Assembly: GCA_964016875.1 (NCBI GenBank)
Contig: OZ024733.1
Span: 5,634,984 to 5,698,983 of the forward strand
Source of the DNA: Fallopia convolvulus
Taxonomy: Eukaryota; Streptophyta; Magnoliopsida; Caryophyllales; Polygonaceae
Length of the DNA: 64,000 bases
Direction: 5' to 3'
The position numbers and the translations under genes were made by a program. Numbering within the stretch: the first letter of the stretch is position 1; each line of letters opens with the position of its first letter. A model generated the notes under the pieces. That model worked only from the letters and a program-made list of their open reading frames with translations. It searched no databases and was not told the DNA's origin. Below are positions 21,207 to 33,840 of the stretch, piece by piece.

Positions 21207-21580
21207 CCATCACTACTTGATGACGGTTCGATTGTCATCAATTGTCATCGCTACTTGGTGACGATTTGATTGTTTTGTTTGTCATCAAAAGGCCTTGATG
21301 ACAAAAAAGTGTCATAAAAGGACCTTAATGACATTATTTGTTTGTCATCAGAGGGCCTTAAAGACAAACAATCGTCATGAAGTGTCATCAAAACTGTCAT
21401 CACTTAAAGTTAGTTCGTTTTTTCATCATCATCAAAAAAATAGCTATCATCAAATGTCATCATCATATAAAATAGTTATCCTCACCATAAAAAAAATTAT
21501 CATCACTAAAAAAACAAGGTGTTATAAAAAATCATCATTTGTCATCACTAAATATAAACACATCATTCTACCACATCAAC
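21207..21580. mobile_element. TGATGACA palindromic repeat host, part 2
   Basis: It continues CTACTTGATGACGGTTCGAT units from before the solo LTR, then TGTCATCAAAAGGCCTTGAT and TCATCACTAAAAAAAC units. It is cut at 21585 by the Tekay-like element. The 107-residue frame at 21295-21618 is built from these repeats and is not a gene. Confidence 0.6.
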
Positions 21581-21585
21581 ACAAC

Positions 21586-24455
21586 TGTAATAACTGCGGT
21601 TTTTTAGGATATTTTTGAATTTTTCTCGGATATCCTTTTAACCTTTTTGTCCGTTTTAACGCTTAATCCAATATTTTTGTTGGAGATTAAATCCTAGAAA
21701 ATTGTTGGTGATATCCTAAAATCACAAAGAAATGATTTTATGGATCAGTGTGAATTCTAGGATTTTTCAGTGGAAAAAGAATAGTTATTGGATAAGCCGT
21801 CTTTGTAATTATGTACCGGAAAGGATTTAAAATGCGAAACGGAAGCCTTAAAAATTGAAGGTAGCAAGATAAAATCATGGAAAATTGATTCTATTGGTCT
21901 ACATAATTTACGGGACGTTTTTCGTTTAGTGAGTTTTTCCACCCGAGGTACATAATTTTACCGCTTTAACGCGAGTCCCGTTCCGTGACGGGTTTTTGTT
22001 ATAAACCGCCTCTTGTCTTTCTTAATGGGGAAGGAAAAGCTTAAATGTGTTTATAAGATATGTACGCATATCTTCAATTGTCTGGTCAAAGTCTATCTTT
22101 TTGATTCAAAACAAAGAAACCAACCCGAGAGAGATGGAACGACGACGGACTCGGCAAAGCAACTCTCCACCGCCGGCTTTCTTCTTCCTCTAGCTCTTCC
22201 TCCACCCCATCTTCTTCTTCTTCATCTCCATGAGAGGGTTGTGTGCTGCTGCTATGGCTCAAACCAGCGAGAGAGTAAGGACGGAACGCCGGACTCGGGA
22301 GGAAAAAGCGCTTCACCGCCGGCTATTCTTTGCCTCGCCAAAGTGACGCCGCTGGCGACCACCAGGCTGTCCGACCACCAACCACCATGGGAGCTGCTGT
22401 CGGGCAACGCCCAGCCACCCTCGGGCTCGGGGATCGAGCCATGATCGAGCCAATCGAGCCATGGGTTCGAGTGAAGGTATATACGATCGAAATTAATTAG
22501 CGGGCTGATTGCGGAGCCACCGTAAGGGCCTTTCGGTTCCGCTTTGCTAATTAAATTTATGGTTTTTATAATCTTGACGTTGATACGGTTCCACAGGTTC
22601 GAACCGCTCGTGAAACGGACATCCGGATCTTCCGTTATAGCGAATACAAGTTTTGGATACAGATTGTCAGGTAAAGGACTTCGGATAATTACTCAGGATT
22701 CGTTGTTAATCCGTTTGAGCTGAAATTTAGTAATCTTTTAGAATTGTTGCTGATGAACAATTTTTATTTAGAAAATTGTTTCAAAAGAGAAGCGGATAAT
22801 TAGTTATAATTCCGCCAAGATGGCTCCTTGAAGCATGATAACTAAGGATTTATTATATATTGATATTCGGAAATTAAACCGTTTATTGATTAGGAAGTTG
22901 TAGGAGTTGAGAATACAACTAAGAAGTTTTTCTGTGAGCTCGTTGCTGAGAAATCCTTTTGTTATATTTGTCAGAAGGATGATACAGATTACTGTTGGAA
23001 TTGCTAGGGACGTCGAGCACGCCTTATAAGGCAAGTGGACGATTCTCTCTTGCGTTATGGTTATTAATGAGGAATTGAATTCCAGTTGATCCTCATGTTG
23101 GAAATAATTTGTATGTTGAATAAAGTTTGATAGGTTGTTATTTTGTTAGAAATAACGACCATGTCGTTATTGCGGTTTTGCGCTAGAACTGAACTTAGGA
23201 CCGTTGTATGATTAGCTGTCTCATGCTGAGACATTGCTGTGAAATAAGATGGTAGAGATGGGAGTTTAGACTCCAAGACCTCTCTTTAGTGGTCCTGTAT
23301 TAAAACACTGTTGCGAAATAGGTAGTCCAGGGGTAGGAGCCGAGTCTCCAATGACCTCTTTATAACAAAATCTGTATTGGGGGCGTAGCTTGCTAGCGTA
23401 TCCCAATATTGGAATCATGACTCATGTCACGCTTCACGTTGAAGGAGAACGATGGTGCACTTTAGCTAAGTGCAATTGACACTCGGTTGTTGGCCGAGCA
23501 TGTATAAATGATCATGGATGAAACAGGCCCTCTGATCTCGGTTGTTGGCCGAATCTCGGTTGTTGGCCGAGCATATATAAATGATCATGGATGAAACAGG
23601 CCCTCTGATCTCGGTTGTTGGCCGAACTATGTAAGAACTATTAAATGGTGTGAGTGCACAGATTGAGAGTAATGATAGATAAGTGCGTTGGGCACATTAA
23701 TGTATCCGAATGGTTAGTCTATTCGATAACCATTCTTGCTCCCGGTTATGAATGATTCTTAATCAAACAGTGATTAAGTCAAGTTGTTTAGTCGTTGAAG
23801 ACGATGGTGAATAGTGAGTGATTAGTATAAGTTTCCATTAATCGTTTATGCTTCTTAAAGAAACCACAAGCGGTGGTGATCTCTCTTGTTTATGCAAGAC
23901 TCTTTCTTATTCTCTATAAGACTGCTAACTGTTGGATCATAATCCGAGTCTATTCGGATTTTGGATGCCAATATGTTTAGTTACAACCATAAGAACCAAG
24001 TTAGTTTCTCCGCTTGCTAGTCTATCATTAGACTAACCCGTCCATCTTCTTCTCTTTTATATGGTCGGCTGGTGTCCACCGTTGGTATTCAATACATCAG
24101 GTCCTTCTTGGAAGTTGATTCAAGAGGCGGATTCAGATGTTTGAAGCTCCAGAAGTTGAAGAAAGGTTTTCAATGGTTATACTTGAGTGAAGATCATGGT
24201 TGAACTACTTCAAAGTGAAGCTGAGTTTCAGAAATAAGAGCTTATGGAAGACTGGATGAAGATTTTGTTTAAATAGAAGGTTGTGCTATTTATTTAATCT
24301 TTTTGGATTAAGGTTTGTATAAGACCAATTGTATTTATTCCGCTGTAATATTTGTTTTAGGTTGTTCAGTCAGTTTAAAGCCTTGGGTAGCTTCGGTTTA
24401 GTCTTAATCGAGGTTACTGGCGGTAATACCTCCAGGGTAGGAAGGGGGTGTTACA
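21586..24455 (+). repeat. 5' LTR of the Tekay-like element
   Basis: It starts TGTAATAACTGCGG and ends AAGGGGGTGTTACA. A GC-rich stretch at 22120-22440 contains a 143-residue frame that recurs in the 3' LTR at 30258-30689. It has no family signature and is probably transcribed leader. 23470-23630 holds a duplicated block with CTCGGTTGTTGGCCGAG hairpins. Confidence 0.95.
23470..23630 (+). repeat. Duplicated CTCGG-TTGTTGG-CCGAG hairpin block
   Basis: Four copies of CTCGGTTGTTGGCCGA alternate with two copies of a stretch that includes AAATGATCATGGATGAAACA and GGCCCTCTGATCTCGG. Arms CTCGG and CCGAG pair around a seven-base loop. The same block is in the 3' LTR at 31725-31875, where one loop reads TTGTTTG. 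Confidence 0.85.
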
Positions 24456-24459
24456 GAAG

Positions 24460-24471
24460 TGGTATCAGAGC
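24460..24471 (+). promoter_or_regulatory. Primer-binding site, tRNA-iMet type
   Basis: TGGTATCAGAGC starts four bases after the 5' LTR end. It is the same primer class as in the gag-only element (10596-10607, minus strand). Confidence 0.95.
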
Positions 24472-27400
24472 TAAAAGTTCCTAAGTCTTGCTTAAGACTT
24501 TCATTCTTCCATATAGAATTATGGAGAATTCTATATTGGTGTTGTCTTAAAACCATTTACGGAAAGTGGTTAAGATTGGAGGTCAGACTCGTGAATAGAT
24601 AGAAAGAGGAAAGGGAATTGGAGAACATGAGGTAATAAGTTTGTAATAGCTTTTGAGAAAAAGGTCCTATAGTGGACATTTGATTCCCTGGAAATGGGAA
24701 TGGATTCCGAGAAGGATCCAAAGTAAGATTAGGTGAAGATTCCTAAAGTTGATCCGGCTCTAGATCAAGTTCTCAATGAATTCCTATTCTCTCTTGAGAG
24801 TCTGAATTAGGTGTACCCTCGTCTTTCTTCCATGTTATTAGGAAACTTCTTGTGAGATTTTGAAGTTAAGTATTATACTTCATAAAGACTTTCTAGTTTG
24901 AAGGTTTCCTATTTTAAGATCGTATGATGGAAGATTTCAAGTTATGAATTTTTATTAGAAAGTTCATGATTCAAAGGTATGTGAAAGAAATTGTTAATTT
25001 CTTTTCTTGATATGTGAAAGTTCAAGTGTTGTCTTGAAGTCATAAGAGTAAGAGTTTTCCCGAGAATATTTCTTAGGAATTTCCGAATTTGGTTGAAATT
25101 CGATTATCAATAGAAGTTTGGAGTTGGAACCTCCACTTCTCAATGTTGAGATTTGGAAAATCTTATGAGTCTTGAGTGATTCTAAAAAGATCAGTATGGA
25201 TCATGAGGTGATATAGGAGAATCCTGAAAATAAAGGATTGTCTTTGGAAACTTTCTTCAACAACTATGTTTGTGACTCTATAGTATAGAATCATGGATAT
25301 TCTGTACTTTTCTTTGCCCAGTGGGAAGTTAAAGAGATTTGAAGTGCTCAAGTGTTGGATCGATTGAATTGTTAATCTATTGGAAATACAATCCAATTTT
25401 TAACCTAATAGTGTTCAAACTTGGATTTTCATATATGTTGTTATCCTTTGAGTTAAGAGGATTGAGGATCCTAAATGGAATGTGAATTTCTTATGATTAT
25501 AGTAAGAAAGAAAGGAAGAATGCTGGTTTAGTTTAAGTTGTGAACAAGTGGTTAATCATCAAGGTTGTTGTGGATAAGGTTGATTGGTCAAAATGGATTG
25601 AACAGGTAAAAGTTCATCGATGATGTGTTTATGTTCATTTAACTACTTAGTATAAGTGTTAATTGATTACATGAGTTGTTGATATCCAGATGACTAACCT
25701 ATCTGACAACGTTATTGGATTTTCGTTGAATGATACCCAACTCGGGATAATGATAAGAGACTTGAGGTGTATAATGGACTAGGAATGGAATCAACATAGA
25801 GATGTTCTAATTTGCCAATGGTATTGACTTATATTTCTTCAAGGATGGAAATGATAAAGTTCAGTTTTGAGAAGATCATTCAAGGAATGATTTTGGTATA
25901 TTCGTCTGTGATATTTTAAACAATTGGGAGAAAAATAGCAATCATCTATCGCCAATAAGGCTTAGACCTTATCGTTAAAAAATAATTTCAGTTGTGTTGG
26001 GATTTTGAAGATTTTACATCAGTCAAATCCAAAGCTTAAGGTGGAACTGGTGAGACTGTTAAGCTATTGGCAAGCTTCCTAACCATAAGCTCTTCCTTTG
26101 CAATGTGGTTTGATGTTAAGTTAATGAAAAGGTACATGTCTTCTCCTTATGGTTAAGTAAGAAGACAAGAATGATGGAGAAGTTTAGTTTGTTCACCAAT
26201 GTTGAATTGAGCAAGGTTTGAGAATACCTTGTTTGGTCATGTGCATTCTTCAGCTAAAAGAGATTGGAAATTAAAAGAATTTCCTTATATGTAGAGAGAT
26301 ATAAGGATTGGATGTTTTGAACTAGATGTAAAGTTTGAAAGTTCACTTTTTATATTGAGAAGATTAAGTTATAAGAGGATTGAAAGTCCTTAAACTCATT
26401 AGAAGAGTTTGATAGTTTACTTTTGGATATCAGAATTTATATGAAGATTCACTTGCAGAAGGCTCGTTGTCTTGTGAATGGATGAACTCAAGTATTGAAT
26501 TTTGTCAATGGATCATATTTGCATAACTTTAAAGTAGTATGTCAAGGAGGCATACAAGTTGAGAATAATCGAAGAAGAATCTTTGCTATGAGTATGAAGA
26601 TGTCGGAATCACATTTTCCCTAAGGTTTGCAAGTAAGTGGATTGGAGTGATCAACTCTTTTATTGGAACTTGTAAAGTTAAGATGAGTTCTGACCAAGTC
26701 GTGTCAAATGAGGATTATTTCATACTATGGAATACGGAAAAGTATGATAGTGTATTGGAAGTGAGAAAAGGTCAAGATACGTCTCCAGGAACTACCTTGA
26801 AGAAGAAAAGAAGTGTTATACTTCCCTTTTGAAATGATATGTCTAGAAACGAATTAGTTGTCTTTGCTCCTTTGAGACTCATCTTTGATTCTGAGAAAAT
26901 TTCAAATATGAAATTTTAAGGCAATGTTAGTGGTTAAAATGATTTGAGAGTAAATGTTTTTACGGTTTTCATGGTGGTGAGTAAGAATGTGATTTGTCTT
27001 CCATCTTGATCACATGGTAAGGCAAGATTACATGTCTTATTCCTATGAGAATGCAGTAAAGGATTATGTTTATTTTATCTCCCCATCCTGATCACATGGT
27101 GGAATAAGATCACATAATTCCTTGGGTTTTAAAGAATAGTTTCTAGTATGAGTTGGTAATCAGATAAGTTTCTCTCAAGTGTAGTTGTTTGAGATGAAAA
27201 GATGCAAGCTTTCTTTTGCATTATAGCAATTTCTATATCTAGTATCTTGTAAAACTCCTTGGAGTTACCGTTTAAGGAGTATGGTCAAACTTCCCAAAGC
27301 AGTTCGATTATATGTAAAGGAATTTGGTAAGATTCTTTACAAATCTGTGTTGGTCTCTGAAGAGCTTGGAGTAACTACGTACTTCTCTAAAAGTTTGGAA

Positions 27401-28927
27401 ACAAGTTTGGAATTGTTTTCAGTCAACGATTATTGGAATTCTCTAAGCAAGTTGCTAGTAGTTCATCTTGGTTGACGACTTGACGTCATGAACTAAGAAA
27501 GTCATTGCCTTTTTAGCAGAATTGTCTTTCAAAGTAAGTTGATATGGACTCCTGGAATGGAACCCTTTTTAAGGAATGATATTGTAGTAATCCTTTCTTT
27601 GGAATAAAGGATGTACTAGTAATTTCTCTATTAGTTGATATTTGTTTTCATGTTGTCTTGAAAACTTAAATCTCTTTGAGATAAGATAGTCAAGTGAGGA
27701 CTTTAAGCAGAACTCCAATGGGTCTGGAGTTTGGATATGTAAATTAGTATTGATATTCAATCTCAGCCTGATAAGTTGTTGGATATAGAGAGTGGACACG
27801 TGAGGATATGTTTTAGTCCTAAGAGTTAGGTTTCTCAACAAGACAGAATGTTAAGTGAAGTCTAAACAGATCTTTGATGAAAAAGACTGAAAATTGTCAA
27901 TGGAGACAATTTTGTTGGAAATTATTGGACTAAAGGTATTATTGTCCAATATGTTGGTATAGTAATGCATAAGAGTGTAGTTTGAAATAGTTGAGTAAGA
28001 TAACTACTTTTTGAATGTCAGTATGCCCAAGCTGAGTTTTGGTTGAGAAAAGGATGTAAAGGATTGACAAGATAGGTTATTATCTTGTCATGTGTTGGAT
28101 AAATCTCATATTCTTGGTTAAAGTAATACTGAGATTTTATCTCAATAAGGAAATTGAGTAATGATTTCAAGTAATCCTTGTAAAGAAACTGATTTGAGAA
28201 GGACTAAAGATTTAGTTTGGATGACAACAAGGTTGTGTGAATACCCTAGGATTCTTTTCAGAATTTGTTGACCAGATCAAGGAAAAGTAGTGTGGAAAAA
28301 AGTAATATTGTTTAAGATCATTGGAGAAGATCAAGAAGGTAAGACACTAGAATTTGTTATTCAAGATTATGGATTGCTTGATTTCAAGACTATTCATGTG
28401 TGTCTATTGTTGATGAGCTTCGAAAGCTTAATTCAAAGGAAGCATGGTTACTTGCTTAATTAGTTCATCCTGGAACCAGAAAATATATAAGGATTTAAGA
28501 TAAAACTTTTGATAGTTTGACATGAAGCGAAATGTCACCGAATTGTTTTGATATGTTTAGTTTGTCGGGAAGTCTTGATTGAACATAGAAGACCAGATGA
28601 AATGTTATAGTCTCTTCCTGTTTCAGAATGGAAGTGGGAAGATGTTACAATGGATTCTTGTCATTAATCGTTCAAGACTTAATGAAAGAAAAATGCAATA
28701 TGGAGGTTGTTAAGAAACTCATCTAGAGTGTTCTTTCTAATGCATTTAAGATGACTTAAAGAGTACAGAAGTTAGCTGAGGTGTTCATGCATGAAGTTTT
28801 GATCTTCATAAAACTTCAAAGACTTTTATCTCTGATTGAGATAGGTGGTTCATGTCAAAGTTTTGAAAGAAGTAACATCAAGCTTTGTGGAGTGAATTGA
28901 ATTTTAGCACAAGCTTCCTTCATCAAA
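24472..28927 (+). pseudogene. Degenerate interior of the Tekay-like element
   Basis: By position this should hold gag, protease, reverse transcriptase and RNase H. No motif of these (no CCHC knuckle, no YxDD) was recognised. Frames are all under 95 codons. The strand is visibly poor in C. Either the coding region has decayed beyond recognition by eye or it has been replaced by other DNA. Confidence 0.5.
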
Positions 28928-29620
28928 GTGATGAACAATGCAAAGAAACAAATTCAAACTACCAAGGACATGTATTCTGGATTCCACACGAGTTGGAATG
29001 GTAGTTTGAGGTTGAGTGAATTCACATACAAGAATCTTGATTTCACGATAGAGAAAATGACTCTTTTAAGGCTTTATAAAGCCAGAAGTGTTGGTTGTCA
29101 ATTTGTTGGAATGACAACACTGACAAGGTTCTTCATGGGTCAGATTTGGCCAAGAAAACAACAGCTGATATCGCACTAACATGTTCAAGGGTGTTAACTG
29201 CTCAAAAGGGACAACAGTCGTGTGTAGTTTTAAAGCGAGAGCATGTTAAGTTCATTGTAAAGAACGACATTTTTGCTCTAGTATCTGCCTTGAAAGGCAT
29301 ATTCCTATGGGGAAAACAAGACAACGTAAATGCTCGCTATGTTGGATCTTTTGAGATTCTGGAAAGAACTGGTAAGCTTGTTTATCGATTGGCATTGCCA
29401 CCTTCAGTGCATTCTATTCGTGATGTTTTCCTTGATAGTATGCGTTCAATATATCTCATGTACTCAACAATAATAAGATGTATATTCAACCAAATGACCC
29501 CTATGAAGAAGGGTCAGGTTGAATCGTGAATGGGAAAATATCTTTAAATAGGTTACCTTGGCCTAAAATGGAGGTGAAGAAAAGACTTGAGAAACTAGAC
29601 AGGAAATGCTGAGTCATTTT
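28928..29620 (+). pseudogene. pol: Integrase C-terminal half of a Ty3 pol, decayed
   Basis: 28928-29179 reads IQTTKDMYSGF, then LRLSEFTYKNLDFTIEKMTL and LYKARSVGC. This is the layout of the end of a plant Ty3 integrase core (IQT-EDM, then a FAYN-type block and a LYGRKCR-type block), with many altered residues. 29095-29529 in another frame continues with KGIFLWGKQDNVNARYVGS, FEILERTGKLVYRLALPPSV and HSIRDVF, the conserved tail after the integrase core. 29560-29620 still shows a TWE-like and an EMLSHFPKL-like ending, with stops. At least one frameshift and several stops separate the pieces. Integrase inserts element DNA into nuclear DNA; this copy cannot. Confidence 0.8.
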
Positions 29621-29700
29621 CCAAAGTTAATGAATGTGGTAAAGAAGGAATTTGGTAACTAAGCAATGGTTGATTGTGCTTGGTGCAGATGTAACAGTAT

Positions 29701-29718
29701 TTTTTTAAGGGGGTACTA
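29701..29718 (+). promoter_or_regulatory. Second copy of the polypurine tract
   Basis: TTTTTTAAGGGGGTACTA lies 112 bases upstream of the terminal tract and shares its TTTTTAAGGGGGTACTA core. It could be an internal second primer site or a remnant of duplication near the 3' end. Confidence 0.7.
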
Positions 29719-29793
29719 CAAACTTCTGTATAGGTTTGTAGTGGTTGTGTGTATACGCTTGTGCTATCCTTCCTTGTGATCTGAGTTCTCCTT

Positions 29794-29830
29794 GGTTTCG
29801 AGGACGAAACCATTTTTAAGGGGGTACTAA
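29794..29830 (+). promoter_or_regulatory. Hairpin plus polypurine tract before the 3' LTR
   Basis: GGTTTCG-AGGA-CGAAACC (29794-29811) is a perfect 7-bp stem with a four-base loop. It is followed by TTAAGGGGGTACTAA (29816-29830) and the LTR. The tract primes plus-strand synthesis. GAGGACGA upstream of the tract also occurs in the mini element (about 55830, minus strand) within CTCG-AGGA-CGAG. Confidence 0.85.
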
Positions 29831-32700
29831 TGTAATAACTGCGGTTTTTGAGGATATTTTTGAATTTTTCTCGGATATCCTTTTAACCTTTTTGTCCGTT
29901 TTAACGCTTAATCCAATATTTTTGTTGGAGATTAAATCCTAGAAAATTGTTGGTGATATCCTAAAATCACAAAGAAATGATTTTATGGATCAGTGTGAAT
30001 TCTAGGATTTTTCAGTGGAAAAAGAATAGTTATTGGATAAGCCGTCTTTGTAATTATGTACCGGAAAGGATTTAAAATGCGAAACGGAAGCCTTAAAAAT
30101 TGAAGGTAGCAAGATAAAATCATGGAAAATTGATTCTATTGGTCTACATAATTTACGGGACGTTTTTCGTTTAGTGAGTTTTTCCACCCGAGGTACATAA
30201 TTTTACCGCTTTAACGCGAGTCCCGTTCCGTGACGGGTTTTTGTTATAAACCGCCTCTTGTCTTTCTTAATGGGGAAGGAAAAGCTTAAATGTGTTTATA
30301 AGATATGTACGCATATCTTCAATTGTCTGGTCAAAGTCTATCTTTTTGATTCAAAACAAAGAAACCAACCCGAGAGAGATGGAACGACGACGGACTCGGC
30401 AAAGCAACTCTCCACCGTCGGCTTTCTTCTTCCTCTAGCTCTTCCTCCACCCCATCTTCTTCTTCTTCATCTCCATGAGAGGGTTGTGTGCTGCTGCTAT
30501 GGCTCAAACCAGCGAGAGAGTAAGGACGGAACGCCGGACTCGGGAGGAAAAAGCGCTTCACCGCCGGCTATTCTTTGCCTCGCCAAAGTGACGCCGCCGG
30601 CGACCACCAGGCTGTCCGACCACCAACCACCATGGGAGCTGCTGTCGGGCAACGCCCAGCCACCCTCGGGCTCGGGGATCGAGCCATGATCGAGCCAATC
30701 GAGCCATGGGTTCGAGTGAAGGTATATACGATCGAAATTAATTAGCGGGCTGATTGCGGAGCCACCGTAAGGGCCTTTCGGTTCCGCTTTGCTAATTAAA
30801 TTTATGGTTTTTATAATCTTGACGTTGATACGGTTCCACAGGTTCGAACCGCTCGTGAAACGGACATCCGGATCTTCCGTTATAGCGAATACAAGTTTTG
30901 GATACCGATTGTCAGGTAAAGGACTTCGGATAATTACTCAGGATTCGTTGTTAATCCGTTTGAGCTGAAATTTGGTAATCTTTTAGAATTGTTGCTGATG
31001 AACAATTTTTATTTAGAAAATTGTTTCAAAAGAGAAGCGGATAATTAGTTATAATTCCGCCAAGATGGCTCCTTGAAGCATGATAACTAAGGATTTATTA
31101 TATATTGATATTCGGAAATTAAACCGTTTATTGATTAGGAAGTTGTAGGAGTTGAGAATACAACTAAGAAGTTTTTCTGTGAGCTCGTTGCTGAGAAATC
31201 CTTTTGTTATATTTGTCAGAAGGATGATACAGATTACTGTTGGAATTGCTAGGGACGTCGAGCACGCCTTATAAGGCAAGTGGACGATTCTCTCTTGCGT
31301 TATGGTTATTAATGAGGAATTGAATTCCAGTTGATCCTCATGTTGGAAATAATTTGTATGTTGAATAAAGTTTGATAGGTTGTTATTTTGTTAGAAATAA
31401 CGACCATGTCGTTATTGCGGTTTTGCGCTAGAACTGAACTTAGGACCGTTGTATGATTAGCTGTCTCATGCTGAGACATTGCTGTGAAATAAGATGGTAG
31501 AGATGGGAGTTTAGACTCCAAGACCTCTCTTTAGTGGTCCTGTATTAAAACACTGTTGCGAAATAGGTAGTCCAGGGGTAGGAGCCGAGTCTCCAATGAC
31601 CTCTTTAAAACAAAATCTGTATTGGGGGCGTAGCTTGCTAGCGTATCCCAATATTGGAATCATGACTCATGTCACGCTTCACGTTGAAGGAGAACGATGG
31701 TGCACTTTAGCTAAGTGCAATTGACACTCGGTTGTTGGCCGAGCATGTATAAATGATCATGGATGAAACAGGCCCTCTGATCTCGGTTGTTTGCCGAATC
31801 TCGGTTGTTGGCCGAGCATATATAAATGATCATGGATGAAACAGGCCCTCTGATCTCGGTTGTTGGCCGAACTATGTAAGAACTATTAAATGGTGTGAGT
31901 GCACAGATTGAGAGTAATGATAGATAAGTGCGTTGGGCACATTAATGTATCCGAATGGTTAGTCTATTCGATAACCATTCTTGCTCCCGGTTATGAATGA
32001 TTCTTAATCAAACAGTGATTAAGTCAAGTTGTTTAGTCGTTGAAGACGATGGTGAATGTTGAGTGATTAGTATAAGTTTCCATTAATTGTTTATGCTTCT
32101 TAAAGAAACCACAAGCGGTGGTGATCTCTCTTGTTTATGCAAGACTCTTTCTTATTCTCTATAAGACTGCTAACTGTTGGATCATAATCCGAGTCTATTC
32201 GGATTTTGGATGCCAATATGTTTAGTTACAACCATAAGAACCAAGTTAGTTTCTCCGCTTGCTAGTCTATCATTAGACTAACCCGTCCATCTTCTTCTCT
32301 TTTATATGGTCGGCTGGTGTCCACCGTTGGTATTCAATACATCAGGTCCTTCTTGGAAGTTGATTCAAGAGGCGGATTCAGATGTTTGAAGCTCCAGAAG
32401 TTGAAGAAAGGTTTTCAATGGTTATACTTGAGTGAAGATCATGGTTGAACTACTTCAAAGTGAAGCTGAGTTTCAGAAATAAGAGCTTATGGAAGACTGG
32501 ATGAAGATTTTGTTTAAATAGAAGGTTGTGCTATTTATTTAATCTTTTTGGATTAAGGTTTGTATAAGACCAATTGTATTTATTCCGCTGTAATATTTGT
32601 TTTAGTTTGTTCAGTCAGTTTAAAACCTTGGGTAGCTTCGGTTTAGTCTTAATCGAGGTTACTGGCGGTAATACCTCCAGGGTAGGAAGGGGGTGTTACA
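29831..32700 (+). repeat. 3' LTR of the Tekay-like element
   Basis: The 2870-bp partner of 21586-24455. Differences seen are scattered single substitutions and no indels, for example near 30417, 30597, 30906, 30973, 31607, 31791, 32057 and 32087. Confidence 0.95.
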
Positions 32701-32705
32701 ACAAC

Positions 32706-32923
32706 TGTCATCAACAAATAAAAAACAAATTTGCCATGAAATATCATCACTTGTCATCACGACAATAGTTTTTAATTTAATAAGCTTATGAGAAATTTGA
32801 ACCCACGATGAAAAATGCTCCATCATCCCTTGTCATCAGTCATTTTATTGACACAAAATTCCACTTCACTTCAAATTTGTCGCAAAGTGCAAATTTGTCA
32901 TAGAATGGCCAATCACTTAAAAT
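32706..32923. mobile_element. TGATGACA palindromic repeat host, part 3
   Basis: TGTCATCA and ACTTGTCATCACGACAAT words continue to about 32845. The rest (AAATTTGTCGCAAAGTGC) is unique-looking. It is interrupted at 32928 by element 2 and resumes at 46355. Confidence 0.5.
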
Positions 32924-32928
32924 ATACC

Positions 32929-33661
32929 TGTTGAAACCCGAAATAATACGCGCTATAAACGTGATTTTATTAAATACTAACTCTCGGGAATTCGTACAAC
33001 CAAACGGTTTTCGTACTTAGATTTTTCCTCCTGCCCACCCTTTAGCTGATTGTTTTTGTACTCTTTACAAATAAAGCTTTTTGGACTTTATACCGTAAAT
33101 AACGCGATCTCACTCGGAGATTAAACACGTCGAACTTTAACAAGCAAGGTATTTCTTGAGTTAGAGACGTTTTTCGACCCTTTTATTGTTGCACATTGCC
33201 CTTTTATATAAATGTTTGTCCACCTACTTGCTTACAAGATTGTGATCGATGTGGGATGCTTTCCAAGACATATGTGGAATTCATGGAGATGAATTTCCCT
33301 TGTAATGTGATTGGACCAAAATAACAACGAAACTTGAACCCGGTTGCCTTTGCCGACCTCGCACACGAGATTTATGCATTTGTGAATATATAATGGAGTT
33401 TGCATGGTAATTTCTATTTGGGCATTTCGAACATGGGTGAGAGCTGGCAAATTTGGGCCCAAGGCCATGTAATTAATTTCAGTGGGCCAAGCCCACCTAT
33501 TCAGTTCTTCCCAGCACAATAATTGTCTTGTCCTCACTAAATTATATAGAGGGGATTTATGAGTACGGATGTGTATACATAACGCAATATTTTATCTCAT
33601 TTTCTTTTCCATATTACTGATCTACCTTTGATTATTTAGCATTTATTTCGCGCAGCATCAC
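32929..33661 (-). repeat. Left LTR of element 2
   Basis: It runs from TGTTGAAACCCGAAATAATA to CGCGCAGCATCA. Its similarity to 45568-46349 is roughly 95% outside the length difference, judged by eye. Confidence 0.9.
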
Positions 33662-33840
33662 AATCCCTTGGCTTGGTGTTCTCGTTCCACGTGGGCAATG
33701 AGACAATAAACAGGTGCGCACGCCTATCGATATTTATCTTGAGCAACCGATCTAAACTCGAGAGCAGGTGGAGTACGCGCACTCTGCAAAGGAAATCAGG
33801 GCCTCACCCCTTAAATTTGAGGTTAGGCGCCGACCCCGAG

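Larger units (their letters stand above)
21586..32700 (+). mobile_element. Young Tekay/Del-like Ty3 element with decayed pol
   Basis: Flanked by ACAAC (21581-21585 and 32701-32705). Both LTRs are exactly 2870 bp and differ at about 12 positions (0.4%). A tRNA-iMet primer site follows the first LTR; a polypurine tract precedes the second. The interior (24456-29830) looks G- and T-rich on the plus strand. It has no long frame. Only remnants of the integrase end are recognisable, at 28928-29620. Young LTRs around an old, broken interior mean the element last moved with proteins supplied by relatives. Lineage is inferred from LTR ends, iMet primer and the FEILER..YRLALPP-type tail. Confidence 0.92.

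Noticed and set aside
22013..22444. 143-codon frame, repeated almost unchanged at 30258-30689
   Set aside because: Conservation is due to the two LTRs being 0.4% apart. No motif; it lies in the GC-rich leader part of the LTR.
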